This document shows, piece after piece, positions 1 through 10,761 of a stretch of DNA of 64,000 nt. The stretch is from Pisolithus tinctorius. Lineage: Eukaryota; Basidiomycota; Agaricomycetes; Boletales; Pisolithaceae. Made by a program: the position numbers and the translations under genes. Position 1 is the stretch's first letter, and every line of letters begins with the position of its first letter. The notes beneath the pieces are model-generated. The model was given only the letters and a program-made list of their open reading frames with translations, did not search any database and was not told the origin of the DNA. The stretch is taken from the NCBI GenBank assembly GCA_024663395.1, contig JANFAH010000002.1, positions 5,456,001 through 5,520,000 of the forward strand, read 5' to 3'.

Positions 1-1
1 A

Positions 2-522
2 CCCTCAACAATCAACAGGTACTCGTGTGGTTTCTTCCTGTACAAGCTGTATATCCATGACTCCAAGATATCCAAGTTTAGATCAGGTATGTCGCGCTCA
101 CTGTTCCCCTCTCCTCCTACTTTACTTCGATTTCCATGTTTGCTCACTCACTCACGCTCCGTATGTTCGGGCCTGGTCATCTTCCATGCTATAACGAATG
201 TCAAGGCTCCAACATGGTCCATCTGATCCGGAACGTCTTCCTCGTCTCCTGTGCCAACTTTGTCTTCCCCGTCATCTTCAACATTGCCCAAATGATTTGT
301 ATCACAACAGATCGTTCATACTCCACCACTACAGTCCTGCTACTCGTCAACGGGTACGTGAGTGTCATTGGTGTGTTGGGCGCAACGCTATGGGGACGTG
401 CCCAGAGCTATGCACCAGCAAGCCAGCAGGGACACGCACGCCCACCATTGATATATCAACGCCAAGGCCATCCCCCCATATCAGCTCCGCAGCCATTGGG
501 AATTGGACTGGGGGAGCCGTGA
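2..522 (+). CDS. 3' end of a multi-pass membrane protein (partial)
   Basis: Two exons are visible: the window start to 86, and 206 to 522, joined across a GT-AG intron (87-205) that keeps the frame. The second exon encodes two hydrophobic spans: one after NMVHLIRN, and one around TVLLLVNGYVSVIGVLGATL. A polar Gln/Pro-rich tail follows and ends at TGA 520-522. This layout (last two helices, then a soluble tail) resembles the large seven-span membrane protein families of Agaricomycetes (DUF6533/DUF6534 type), but I cannot name the family with confidence. The 5' part lies outside the window. Confidence 0.5.
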
Positions 523-2025
523 TGATGCAATTGTGAATCAGGCTGTTCTTGGGTTACTATCACATCATGTGGGCCTTGACTCTGCTCACCAGGAGCCATT
601 GAACTGAGAAGGGGGTTCCAGATGTCCATAGTATGTTCCGGTGGGTTTTCAAGCATGACCTAGTAATATAACGTATGGAGAGATCTTCCGCAACGAATCA
701 TGTATCCTCGCATCATGCCGTCTCGTTCCGTGCCGAAAAATATTCTGCTTATTGATGAGTCTTGGGTTCTATATATGTGGGTGACCAATCGGATTTAGTA
801 TATAGAGTACCGTAACTTCTCTGCGGACGTGTCCAGTGTAGATAGTCAGTATATGCAATCGGGCTCAGAAGCAGGATCACTGTGGATCTAAGTTGAAGAG
901 GCACCAGCAGTTGGTTGAGACATTTTACCCATACATTTTTACCTTGGATACGAGGTGGTCAGAGCTTACACTGGAATCAATCGTGATGGTAAGTCTGAGC
1001 GACCAGCATGCAGAGAACGTGTTTATAGTCGCAATATCAAATTGCAGATTCATTGCCTCCTCTTCGTTGGGAAAAACACAAAGCATACCAATCACGAGCA
1101 AGATGTCTAAGACAAATGACCACCTTTTCTCAATTTCTTTAAACCCAGAGTTGGGGCTGATGCTATTGCGGGTTACCCGTTTCGTGTCCCTAGTGAACCT
1201 GATCATCTCAGTTGATTGTTTCACGCTGCAGGCTATCGGTATACCCACTCACCACAGGGTCCTGCAGGATCCGGACGCCTTGGGGATCCAGAAGACGTCA
1301 TGACGCTACGACAAAGAACAAGAATGGTCGAACTGTGGGGTACTCTAATCGTCTACGAAAATTTTTCTGGTTTGTCGAGAAGGAGCGCAAGGGAACCTGG
1401 TAGTTATCCCTCTGCCCCACTGCTTGGAACCTTGCAAAGCAACACGCGCATTGGGGAGAGCAACATAGAGTGCTTCGTGCATGTACTCGGACAGACCATT
1501 CTTCGTTCCGTTCCCGGTGCCATGGATGAGAGTGACGGCAAGTTGTGTCTGGGCGTTCTCTATGACTGCTTGTATATCGCAGGGCAATTGGCATCCCCAA
1601 GAATGGATGATCAAGACTCTCCACAGTGCTCTCGAAAGTGAATGTTAGGACTGCTGGCTAGTGGACGTTAAGGCGAATACTGGCGTCCTACGTACCACCA
1701 CCCGAAGGAAGTTCATAAAAACAGCTAGTACAAGCTGTCATAAATCGTGCTTGGACTCGAGGGCAAAAGGTCCCCGCATATTGTCCCTGGTGAGCGTACG
1801 GGGTAACCGCCGAAGCCGCTCGGAGAACGTCAACAATAGACCTACAGGAAAATAGACGTGATGGGTCAACGCCCTTTGCTATTTGATCATGTCTCGTGGT
1901 GCATAATACAAAAAACTAGAAACACTAAAACAACTGTAAAATATCATCGAAAACGTCAAAGTTCTAGGACAAAATCGTGGCCATGTCCAAGGATCGGAGT
2001 CCAGAATTATGTAATCAATATATCA
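523..2025. other. Intergenic stretch, no convincing gene
   Basis: Open frames occur on both strands (about 893-1303 and 1216-1641 plus; 925-1248 and 1298-1624 minus), but they overlap each other. None has a recognisable domain or a convincing splice pattern. No repeat or RNA gene was recognised. Confidence 0.4.
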
Positions 2026-4648
2026 TCACCACGTCCCCGCTCCCCCCATCCATGCTCCCACGCCCAACCCTACCAGTCCTAGTCCGAGCCCCACCCCTAT
2101 CCCAGTCCCCATCGAAGCCGCCCCATTCTCCCTACTCGTACTCGCCAACTGATCTCTCTCTTTCCCCGACATCCCATTGCTTGTCGCCAGTACCGTCGGA
2201 TTGATTGTTGCTGTATTCCAAGTCTGCGTGAGCGCCGTCGTTGCAAACGTGACGGTCGAAGAGGGATTACTTTCGGCGTAGGCTGAAGATGTGAGAAAGA
2301 TTAGTGCGATGCAGGGTGCGGGGAGCGGGACCGTGCAGGTGTTGGAAGAGGCAGAACAAGAAATGGTTGTGATGGAGGGTGAGCCTTGGAAACGCCCGTC
2401 AGATTCAAAGGTCGAGCCAAAAGTCTGATACGTGTGTGGATGGAGTGGTGGGGTCAGAAATGAGTTGATGGAATCATCGAGGGCAAGTGAAACGACGCTT
2501 ACCTGACCCGCCCAGGTAATATTATTCTTGTCTGAAACGGATGGTGCAAGCAAGTACCTGTTTACAGGGCCAACGGAGAAACAAGATCAGTCCCACCATC
2601 AGTACCCCAGATCATTAATCACGCACTTGACCTGTACACTTCCAGGTACATTCCCTCCTCCAAGCCCAAATGTAAATTGAACGGTACTCGACCCACTCGT
2701 ATCCGTCACGAAATTAAACACGACCAACCGCGCAGGTGCACCATTCTCATATATTGCATACACAGGCGTGTATATCGACGTCGCGGGTGGCGTCGTTGTG
2801 TCGGAGGGTGATGTTAGTGCGTTGGTGAGATCAACGAGTCGGGCTGTCCCGCTCGACCCAAGGGCTTCGGCGACGAAGAGGGACGAGTAGAATACGGAAC
2901 CGACTGTCCACTGGTGGTAGGATGATTGGTTCGTTGGAGGTGCTAGACAAAGAGATGAACGACCACAAGATATGTGCAGATGAGAAACTCACGCGTAAAC
3001 GGCTATCCCAAATTCACATTCCCATCAGGATCAACGTCGCATCACAGAATTGGGCTGGCGAGATGGGCACTTACATTATAATAATCGTCCTGTCCACCGA
3101 CGTGTAACATCGCTCCCCAGAATCCCACCGCTCCCATTTGCAATGCAAAGTCCACCGCCCACACCGCCGCTCCAAAACTGTCACTTATCCCAGGAAACCC
3201 ACCACAACTCGCTGTGTTCGTTTCCATCATCACGAATGGCTTACCAACGCTAGCAGCGTATGACGATGCATTGAGGTAGGGTGCTACAAGAGAAGTGGCT
3301 GAGGTGTGATTGAGGTAATCCGGAAATACTGTTTGCGGGTCGACTGGGGATCCAATACCGTACTGGGCATAACAGTTATCGGTGGGGTAATGTTCGACGG
3401 CCAGGTATCCCAGTGAATTGTCATACGAGGTAACGATACCAGTATTGAAAACGTCTTCGGGCGTCCACGTCCCAGAAACGGAGGGTACGACAAGGTTATT
3501 CTTGACGGGTATAGAATTGTCATTGTTCACGGCATCGACGAGGATTCCAACTTCGCCGAAATAGTCGTACGGACTATATGTTGATGGACGGACACCGTGC
3601 GCGGCATATAAGTCGGGCTGAGAATGCGAGCGTGGTGAGATCGCATAGAATATGAATTCGATATATGTACGTACCTCGTTTCCAACTTGGAATCCCAGGA
3701 GGTATCCGCCCGAGTCTAAAACTGCTTCTCCTACCTCTGCGATCTGCAGGCGGAGGTTGGTAGTATCATTGAATGGTATACCTGATTTTTGAGTGAACGA
3801 TGATCTCGCGGATTGCGGGTCCAACATGTTGTGACTGGACGTACCAAGGAACCACTTGACATCCACTAGCGAAGAAATATTTCCTAACATATAAAGTGCA
3901 TCGGCGGTATAACGTAGCGCAGGTGTGGACGTCTATGCACGCGATGCCACATGAGGGTGGGTGTACAGCAAAAACATAAGCGATGAGCGCCCAGGTCCAT
4001 GACGTAGACATGCGAAAGTGATGCGCGGGTAGATTAAACGTACCGGATCATTGAGATTGCTAGGTTCCTTTAAAGCCATGTCACCGTTTGGGAGTGAATC
4101 TACGAGAGAGGCTGTTTCTTGCGTGTTTCCGCCGACGCGGATGCGTACTTCGCCTGCACGTTGGCGGAGGTTGGACATGAGGTTTAAGAAAGGAACTTGG
4201 ATGAATGACCTGAGCCAGCGGGTCGGTTATCTTGTAGACGGGCCAACACGCGGAAGACGTACGAGTTTTTCCCGACTGGGCCAGATATGTGAGAATGGGT
4301 GGGTCACAAAACAGGGAGAGCAGACGGAGACGTACAAACTTGGGATATGACACTGAATTCAATGGAGAAACCCAGGAAGGAGCCTTTGAGAGGTTGACTA
4401 AGGGACACATTGTCCGAGGTCGCAGGGACAGAAAGGGATATCTGCGTGGAAAAGCTTGGAGGTACAGGCGGTGGGTTGAGGACGGTCGGGTCGTAAGCAG
4501 CGGGTGCAGTGTAAGTAGCAGCGGAAGCAGATTGGGTTGCCTGTCCGAGTGGTATCTGGCTGTATACGGTGACGCTAGCAAGACTGTAGGGTATGGCGAC
4601 GAAAAGCAAGACAAATGAACGAAGCTCCATAGGGCCCATCACGGGCAT
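2026..4648 (-). CDS. Secreted glycoside hydrolase family 79 protein
   Basis: Ten exons: 4648-4336, 4275-4263, 4209-4044, 3932-3845, 3781-3675, 3617-3075, 3002-2993, 2942-2627, 2557-2503, 2424-2026. Starting at the inner ATG (4630) they sum to 663 codons plus stop with no internal stop; the upstream ATG adds six residues. The N-terminus has a signal peptide (MELRSFVLLFVAIPYSLAS). GH79 hallmarks follow: GEVRIRVGGNTQE, the QVGNE-PDLY acid/base region (the Glu is the last codon before intron 5), and the nucleophile region MMETNTASCGG, then a C-terminal beta domain. The C-terminus is Gly-rich and hydrophobic, possibly a membrane or GPI anchor. GH79 enzymes act on glucuronides such as arabinogalactan-protein or proteoglycan sugars; the substrate here is unknown. 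Exons 2 and 7 are microexons of 13 and 10 nt. Several donors read GTACGT. The gene looks intact. Confidence 0.9.
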
Positions 4649-4764
4649 ACCAGGCGCGGTGAAAAGTCAACGCTGGTTTATTTCATCGACACCCAAACCG
4701 AATAGAAGTTTCGATCGCTTCCTTTTCCTTTTTAGTTGACGCGTGTCTCTTACAATACTACCAA

Positions 4765-4998
4765 TCATTCACTATTACTAGCGGCGCCACGGCCTCGTGC
4801 GTCATACCGCTGCCCCTCTCCGTCATTATAGTACGCAGATCCATCCGGGTTACTGTAGTAGTAACTCCCATCCTTAACATCGAAACGTCAGACACACCAG
4901 ATGACCAGCCACAGACTGGAGAAACCCGATTCCTGCTGGTATGAATAGTGGTACCCCGTACCGGTAGTACCATAGTCACGAGCATACCAGTGGTTGCC
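4765..4998 (-). pseudogene. Decayed paralogue of the small Tyr/Gly-rich protein
   Basis: Exon 2-like sequence at 4998 down to about 4935 encodes GNHWYARDYGTTGTGYHYS. Exon 3-like sequence at 4872-4765 encodes DGSYYYSNPDGSAYYN followed by an acidic tail and TGA. Both match the intact gene at 5641-6020. The acceptor before exon 3 (TTAAG) is present, but I find no GT donor in the right phase after exon 2, and no matching exon 1 upstream. This suggests a broken tandem copy. An unseen exon or non-canonical donor is the alternative. Confidence 0.5.
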
Positions 4999-5640
4999 CT
5001 GTCAGAAACAAATTCTCTCTTTCTCAGATACAATGGACACTTCTGTTCAATTGCAGAGCAATGGGGTCCCTAAATGTCGTAGTTGCCTGTTGCGCTGCTA
5101 AGAACCCGTCAGTTGCTGACCACGATAATTTGATAACCAGAGTAATGTCCCTTCCGCGTTCAGAGGCATGCATGGACACCCAAAGTACCTCGGCCCTCTC
5201 GTTAGGCAATCACCATAGCTACACCGGAGACCACTGGACCGGGTATCCTCGAGCCAAGATGTCAACCACGCTTGGAATTGTCCAACATGTACGGCGAAGG
5301 GATGTGGTGAGTCCAAGGAGAATGATTCATAAGATAGCAGTGTCACAGAAATGTTCCACCCTATACATAAGTCAGGCATCCTTGGAACATCGGACTGTAT
5401 CAACAATTATACGTTGGTGGTTGGTAAATTTCCACTGGATTCTGGAAGATACTTTCTTGCCAAAAATGGTTGACCAAGTCCATTCACATCTTCAATTGGA
5501 TTGAAGCTGTCATATTAGACAATCCGATGTTCCCTAGGAACATTACGTAACTCATACTTATCTTCAACACTTTACGCGGGGCTGATAGAGGTCAACGTTA
5601 TCTTATCATTTGCTGCATAGTACTATTTACAGAATTATCC

Positions 5641-6020
5641 TTACTTGGAGGAACCACGAGACTCGTACACATCACCGCTGGGGGAAGTGTACTTGGAGTA
5701 GCCATCTCCGCTATTGTAGTAGGTGGATTCATTAGGGTTGCTGTAGTAGTAACTACTGTCGCTGTGATTCAGGCGACATCAAACTCACTCGTTTAACATA
5801 GACAGAATTAACGCGACGCCTACCTGTTGGAGTAGTGGTACCCCATACCAGAAGTACCATAATCACGAGAGCACCAGTGGTTTCCCTGTCGGAATCCAAA
5901 TAGCATGAGCATCACGCGTCGACAATGGCATCGCAGATGCAGTTGTACACCTACACTACTATTGGTGCCACTCCCGGTGTGGGAGTAGTCAGAACTTTGG
6001 CTGCTTTTATGAGGCATCAT
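5641..6020 (-). CDS. Small Tyr/Gly/Ser-rich protein (82 aa)
   Basis: Three exons (6020-5955, 5885-5824, 5761-5641) join in frame to 82 codons plus TAA. Donors are GTAGGT and GTAGGC; acceptors are CAG. The start is one of two adjacent ATGs (6020 or 6017). The protein has a Ser-rich start, a central GNHWCSRDYGTSGMGYHYSN motif, and a repeat of YYYSNPN and STYYNSGDGY followed by YTSPSGDVYES. No signal peptide or membrane segment is seen. I recall short fungal proteins with YYSNPNGSTYYN motifs, but no function is known to me. A degenerate copy lies about 640 bp downstream in the same orientation, so this is a small tandem family. Confidence 0.7.
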
Positions 6021-6207
6021 GCAAGACAAGATAGCAAGTGAATCGGCAGAGTCAAGAGAGGAAGATAAGCTAGAATGACCAGAGACGTCGCTTTTATGCA
6101 CAACTAAGATGTACAAACAAAGCTAAATACCTCGGTTAAAAATACAGTATTAGAAATTCAAATAAATCAAACCTGCGGCCTATCAGAACCGTTTGATAGG
6201 CCTCGCA

Positions 6208-6832
6208 TCAACGGGTGATAACCACAAGCAAATATATTGGCATATTCAACTTCACTACTGGCACGGAAACCTGGCACGGTCCGGGGCGCCCTATGGAGGA
6301 CTTCCCACTGGCGCGTGAATTGTCAATTGTCTTGAGGTGACTCCTTAGGACTTCGTCCGTAGACACTATACGCATCAGACCTTGGTTGGAAGATTCACCT
6401 CGGTATGGTCTGCGACGGTCCAACATAATCTTGACTTCGAGGCGGGTTACCGAAGGGCCAAGGGAGTGGTCATATTTTCTACGTGGAAGGAGCCCTTCTC
6501 AATCCTCCTGGTGATCGGCTCGTCGGTTCCTTTCTCAAGGCAACCAAACAGAAAAGTGGTAGCAGCTTGCGTACGACGGCTTCAGCATCAAGGCCGTCGT
6601 TTGCGGCCATGAGCCACAGGACATTAAGTTCAACACGGTACAATGATGAAATATGGACGTTGGCACCCTCGCCTTCAAGGAGTAGGTCCACCGCCCCGCC
6701 GGGCGGCAACCGACTCAAGTCAGTAGTAATCGGTTTCCGGCGCGATATAAAGTTTCCTGACAACCCATCGAAAGACAAAGATATCATCCCGAGAGCAACC
6801 CGAGAGGCTATTCTAACAGCTACATTCGACAT
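6208..6832 (-). CDS. Possible hypothetical gene, strand uncertain
   Basis: A 117-codon frame (6832-6479) and a 72-codon frame (6426-6208) lie on the minus strand. The plus strand is also open from 6483 to 6839 (118 codons). The minus product (residues such as LPPGGAVDLLLEGEGANVHI) looks protein-like, but I recognise no family and cannot establish a splice between the two frames. Treat as unassigned coding potential. Confidence 0.25.
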
Positions 6833-7150
6833 GCCATAAGAACCCCTAACTTAAGAAGACCTCGATTGGATGATTATCTGAGCGCCCAGGAGTTGTGCGT
6901 TATGTGCGTATAAATATTTTGAAGCCTTGCCCATAATCACAACATCAGATGCTGATGCATGTTGCTATCACTCACTCCGGGTTCCGAACTTCAAATGCTA
7001 GGTAACGATAGTATGGACACAAAACAAATAAAATAACAAGACTGAAGTCATCGTACACTGTCACCCGGACAAACATATAGGTATAGGGTATGCGTACATA
7101 TTTCTCTTATTATCACTCCCGCTCAGTTGAATGTAAAGTCCCAGAAAGTA

Positions 7151-8608
7151 TTACATAGCCATCGAATCCCAATCGACCACAGATCCTTCGACAAGCACCG
7201 TCGGAGGATGATGTCCTCTGTCCCATTCATCCCTTATCCACTCACGAACCATGCGCAGCATCTCTGGTTTCGCGGACCGGAGCATGAGCGAGCGCAACCG
7301 GTGCCAACAGGGATAAGATGCACGGGGGTCATAAGTACGCTCATAGGTGTAAGGATACGCGTTATAAACTCGCGCACGTAGGACCTGTGGGAAGAACCCG
7401 ACATCGACGCCGCCGAGCGTGACATGCGATGCATATGGAAAAGCGTGGATGAATGAAGTTGCGGTACTCGAGTTAGAGGCGTTGTGGAGCACGATTGTGC
7501 TAACGAGCGGGAACCGGGGCTTCCTCGTCTTTGCATCGAAAAGGAGCTCGACGACGTTCTGACCCGACATTTTGGAATCTGGGAAGACGAGTTCAAAATG
7601 ACGCAATGAGGGAGCGTGGATGCTCGAGATCGTTTGTTGTAGGTATCGCGGTTTCAGAACTCCGGGATGAAGAATGAGATTCTGGAGGTGCGGCATCGAT
7701 ACGACGGTGGATTCACCGTCAACAGGGGCCCCGATTCGAAATCGGAGGGGTTGCCCGTGCAGAACCAGCGTCGTCAACCCTGGTGTAGAGTTTAGTAGGG
7801 TACGGAAAACGGTGGAATCGATCATGGTGCGCAACAACCTAGTGTCGTTGCTGTACCGTCTGAGTGTCAGACTAGTCAACTTCGAAAACACCTGAAGCAT
7901 CTTCGATCGATTTCCCGTTAAGTCTCCAGAAAGCGAGAAATTCTCAGCGTCAAAAGTTTTTAGGGCAGGACAGTCGTCGTTGGCCGAAAATAGACCGATG
8001 CACGTCTGGCCCGGACGTAATGCACGGAACGAGAAGTGACGAAGTACGGGAAAGGAACTCTTCTTGAGCTTGTTGGCCAGATGCTGAATTTTCGTGTCGC
8101 ACATAGATGAAATGGAAAGGCTTCGCCAGCGTTCAATGGATGGAAGAATAAACTCTAGAGCTGCATCAAAACGCTGGAAGTCTTTCCTTTCTCGCCAATT
8201 GAAAAAGTGGACGTCAAGGTAACGAGATGCTGACGCTCTGGCAGCATACGCCTCCAGGAGATGGAGCTTGATGCTAGGCATGACCCAGATATGCCTCCAC
8301 AATCGCGGAGAGCTGATCGCAACCTCTCTCCACCGGTGGCAGACATGAGAAATGTCAATTGGGACCCACATTTCTTTCTCGGGTGGACTCGACACGGCCT
8401 CCTCAAAGATTGCCAGTAGCATCTCGTTCGGAAGACGTGAAACTGGTGCAAGCAGGTTCTGTAAGGTAGTAGCCTTTATCCTCTTTTCTGACAAAGACGC
8501 CTGTGTTTCTTCAAGCAGCACTTGTAGTTGCTTGATGTTTGATTGCAATAAATCTTCCCGCCTCTCCAGTTGGCGGATCTCTTGCTTCAGAGGGTCCAGA
8601 ACTGGCAT
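7151..8608 (-). CDS. F-box protein with N-terminal coiled coil
   Basis: A single 485-codon exon starting at ATG 8608. Residues 5-50 are heptad-like and charged (LKQEIRQLERREDLLQSNIK), a likely coiled coil. The F-box follows at about residues 55-105 (VSRLPNEMLLAIFEEAV, then ISHVCHRWREVAISSPRLW). The rest is a Leu-rich C-terminal part with irregular repeats (for example LRHFSFRAL, LTSLTLRRYS, LTTLVLHG). In this large agaricomycete family the F-box recruits Skp1 of an SCF ubiquitin ligase and the C-terminus is thought to select the target; the target is unknown. The intron-less form with a coiled coil before the F-box is usual. No break is seen. Confidence 0.85.
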   Translation of the reverse strand: MPVLDPLKQEIRQLERREDLLQSNIKQLQVLLEETQASLSEKRIKATTLQNLLAPVSRLPNEMLLAIFEEAVSSPPEKEMWVPIDISHVCHRWREVAISSPRLWRHIWVMPSIKLHLLEAYAARASASRYLDVHFFNWRERKDFQRFDAALEFILPSIERWRSLSISSMCDTKIQHLANKLKKSSFPVLRHFSFRALRPGQTCIGLFSANDDCPALKTFDAENFSLSGDLTGNRSKMLQVFSKLTSLTLRRYSNDTRLLRTMIDSTVFRTLLNSTPGLTTLVLHGQPLRFRIGAPVDGESTVVSMPHLQNLILHPGVLKPRYLQQTISSIHAPSLRHFELVFPDSKMSGQNVVELLFDAKTRKPRFPLVSTIVLHNASNSSTATSFIHAFPYASHVTLGGVDVGFFPQVLRARVYNAYPYTYERTYDPRASYPCWHRLRSLMLRSAKPEMLRMVREWIRDEWDRGHHPPTVLVEGSVVDWDSMAM

Positions 8609-9433
8609 GGAGGAAGCCCGATATGTTCTTGGGTAGTAGAGAGTCTGGAGATGTGACTGGTCATGCTGTAGTGATACGTCAGCATGAACGCATCGAGAGA
8701 GCAGTTGGGGCTTCGCAAAGCAGAAAACGATTCTTTACTTACGATGATGGGTGGATGATGCCTCGTTACAGGGTAATTCGGGTACACTGTCCTCGGGATC
8801 ATGCTTCCAAGCAAGCGGCTAGCATAAAGACGACGGGTAGAGGAATACCACCTATTAGTAGGCCGGTAGCGAACGTCTATGGACGGCTACGTACCACAAG
8901 GTAGCCACATGCCACACAGCACGGCTGTTAGTCGTATAATGAGCCGGCAGCATTCAACCACAGCATCAAGATGATGACCCCGCACACCCCGTAACTGAAT
9001 ATTCGGCGCCCTTTTGGCCGAGGAGCATGCAGTGCCAGTTGGAGACGCTGCAGTTCGGACTTGGAGGATCTTACGCGTGCTGTGATCATGATCAAGACCT
9101 GTGTTACGTATGATCACCAGACACCTCCCGTCTTATATTCGCACTGTTGGGAAGACGTACAATGTAGCTGACCTACCGTGTTCGTTGGGACACTCCGAGA
9201 CCCACGTGGCAAATGGCACGCTATCTACTCGCGACGCCATGAACGTTTGAAGGACCCCGGATCTCAAGGTAGCTACGCGTGTGCGTACTATACTGCGACC
9301 GTGGTATGCGCTTCGGGATACGTATCACTGAAATTCAATTTTTGTGGTTATCCCTTATAACCCCTTTATAAAGTCTGTTAAATCAACCAACGCGTAAATT
9401 TTGGTAAAATCTGCTAACACACATGATAAATCG
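8609..9433. other. Intergenic stretch, nothing assigned
   Basis: Short overlapping frames only. No domain, repeat or RNA gene was recognised. Confidence 0.4.
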
Positions 9434-9916
9434 ATATATACCTTTAAAACGCTATGTTCCCCGGCCAACCCTAAAATTTATGTTTGTCACGTGGTACAAG
9501 TCAACCTTCTGGACGCAATGTTACTTGCCCTAAAATGGGTTCCGTTGGATATCACTCTTGGATTATCCGCCATTAATTATATTCTATGCCCAGGTGATGA
9601 CCCCTGCAAGTTACATTGCAATTAGAGCCGCCATATGCCTGTTTTTCCCAAGACCCTACTCATCTCCTTCCTTCTCCCAAATTTCCCGAATCCCACTCAT
9701 ATCGTAAAGTTGCATATACCCTTAAAACGCTATGTCGCTTTGCCAATCCTAAGCTTTATTGTGGTCGTGTGGCGGAATGTACACTTCTGTGTATTTGACT
9801 GTTCGCCCTCCAAGTGAGTTCATCTGATATTACTCTTGGCTTATCTATTATTAAGTATGCTCTCTGTCGAACACAGACCATCAGAAAGTAGAGTGTAATT
9901 AGAACCCTATGGATCC
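9434..9916. repeat. Diverged tandem duplication, about 278-bp period
   Basis: Unit A (about 9434-9640) and unit B (about 9712-9916) share collinear blocks. AAAACGCTATGT is at 9446 and 9724. CCAA(C/T)CCTAA is followed by a CACGTGG/CGTGTGG block. ATATCACTCTTGGATTATC matches ATATTACTCTTGGCTTATC. GCAATTAGAGCC matches GTAATTAGAACC. Spacing between blocks is nearly constant (about 278 bp). The sequence is AT-richer than its flanks and non-coding as far as I can see. Confidence 0.6.
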
Positions 9917-10761
9917 GCCTTTGCAATGTTCGTGTGCGTCCATCCTTTTCCTCATATCTGACACCCTGTGACCGCCAGCCCAAACAACCATGCCATGGTC
10001 GTAACACACAAAAAGGTGCCTTTTTGGCTGCACATCTGCTTCCTCCCATGATGGCGGTATGTCTATCAGCCCTTAACATGTCATGGCTCTAATCCTGCCT
10101 TTGGTCCATGGCAAATCTTGGGTGCGTAAGGACCATTTGAATGACGATGGCGCTCATTAAGCGAATCAACAATCTTGTGTCTTTGGCCCCGCATGCCAAT
10201 GCTTGATCAACGAGTGGCAACTATAACTACCAGCCAGTCATGGTAAATCCCTACGGAACTAGGGCATATGCTACTGAGGGTACCATTGAGATACGTACGT
10301 CAAGGATACATGTTTACTTGTTAAGACTATAGTGCAAGTGAACCGCATCGCGAATCGTCACCCCCCCACCAAGCGTGGCATCGCCTCACCTCGTTGACAT
10401 TTGATATCTGTTCTTGTTGCATTGCTGGGCGTGTGCCATGTTATGGTACAGGTCCGATGGAAGTCAAGGTGTGCAGGACACGCAAAGTTACCAACGCAGT
10501 AAAGGGTGTAGAGTGACCCCCATCACCGATGTGAGGTACACATCAGCAACATGAGTGGGATGTCTACACATTGCGGGAAACGGTCCATAGATGCTACTTG
10601 TCCGCAAATCTGGGTGCCAGACCAACCAGCGTTCCTCCCTGCTGATCCTTTCAGATTCCTTCCGTGACATATTTTCAGTATGCCATCCCACATTGTGGCG
10701 CGTTGCATATACAACATAGCTAGCTACAACATACAGGTACTAGTGTATCTTCGTGAAAGTA
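9917..10761. other. Intergenic stretch, nothing assigned
   Basis: Only short frames without recognisable motifs on either strand. Confidence 0.4.

Noticed and set aside
893..1641. Overlapping frames of 90-140 codons on both strands
   Set aside because: They overlap each other on opposite strands, have no recognisable motifs and no convincing splice signals.
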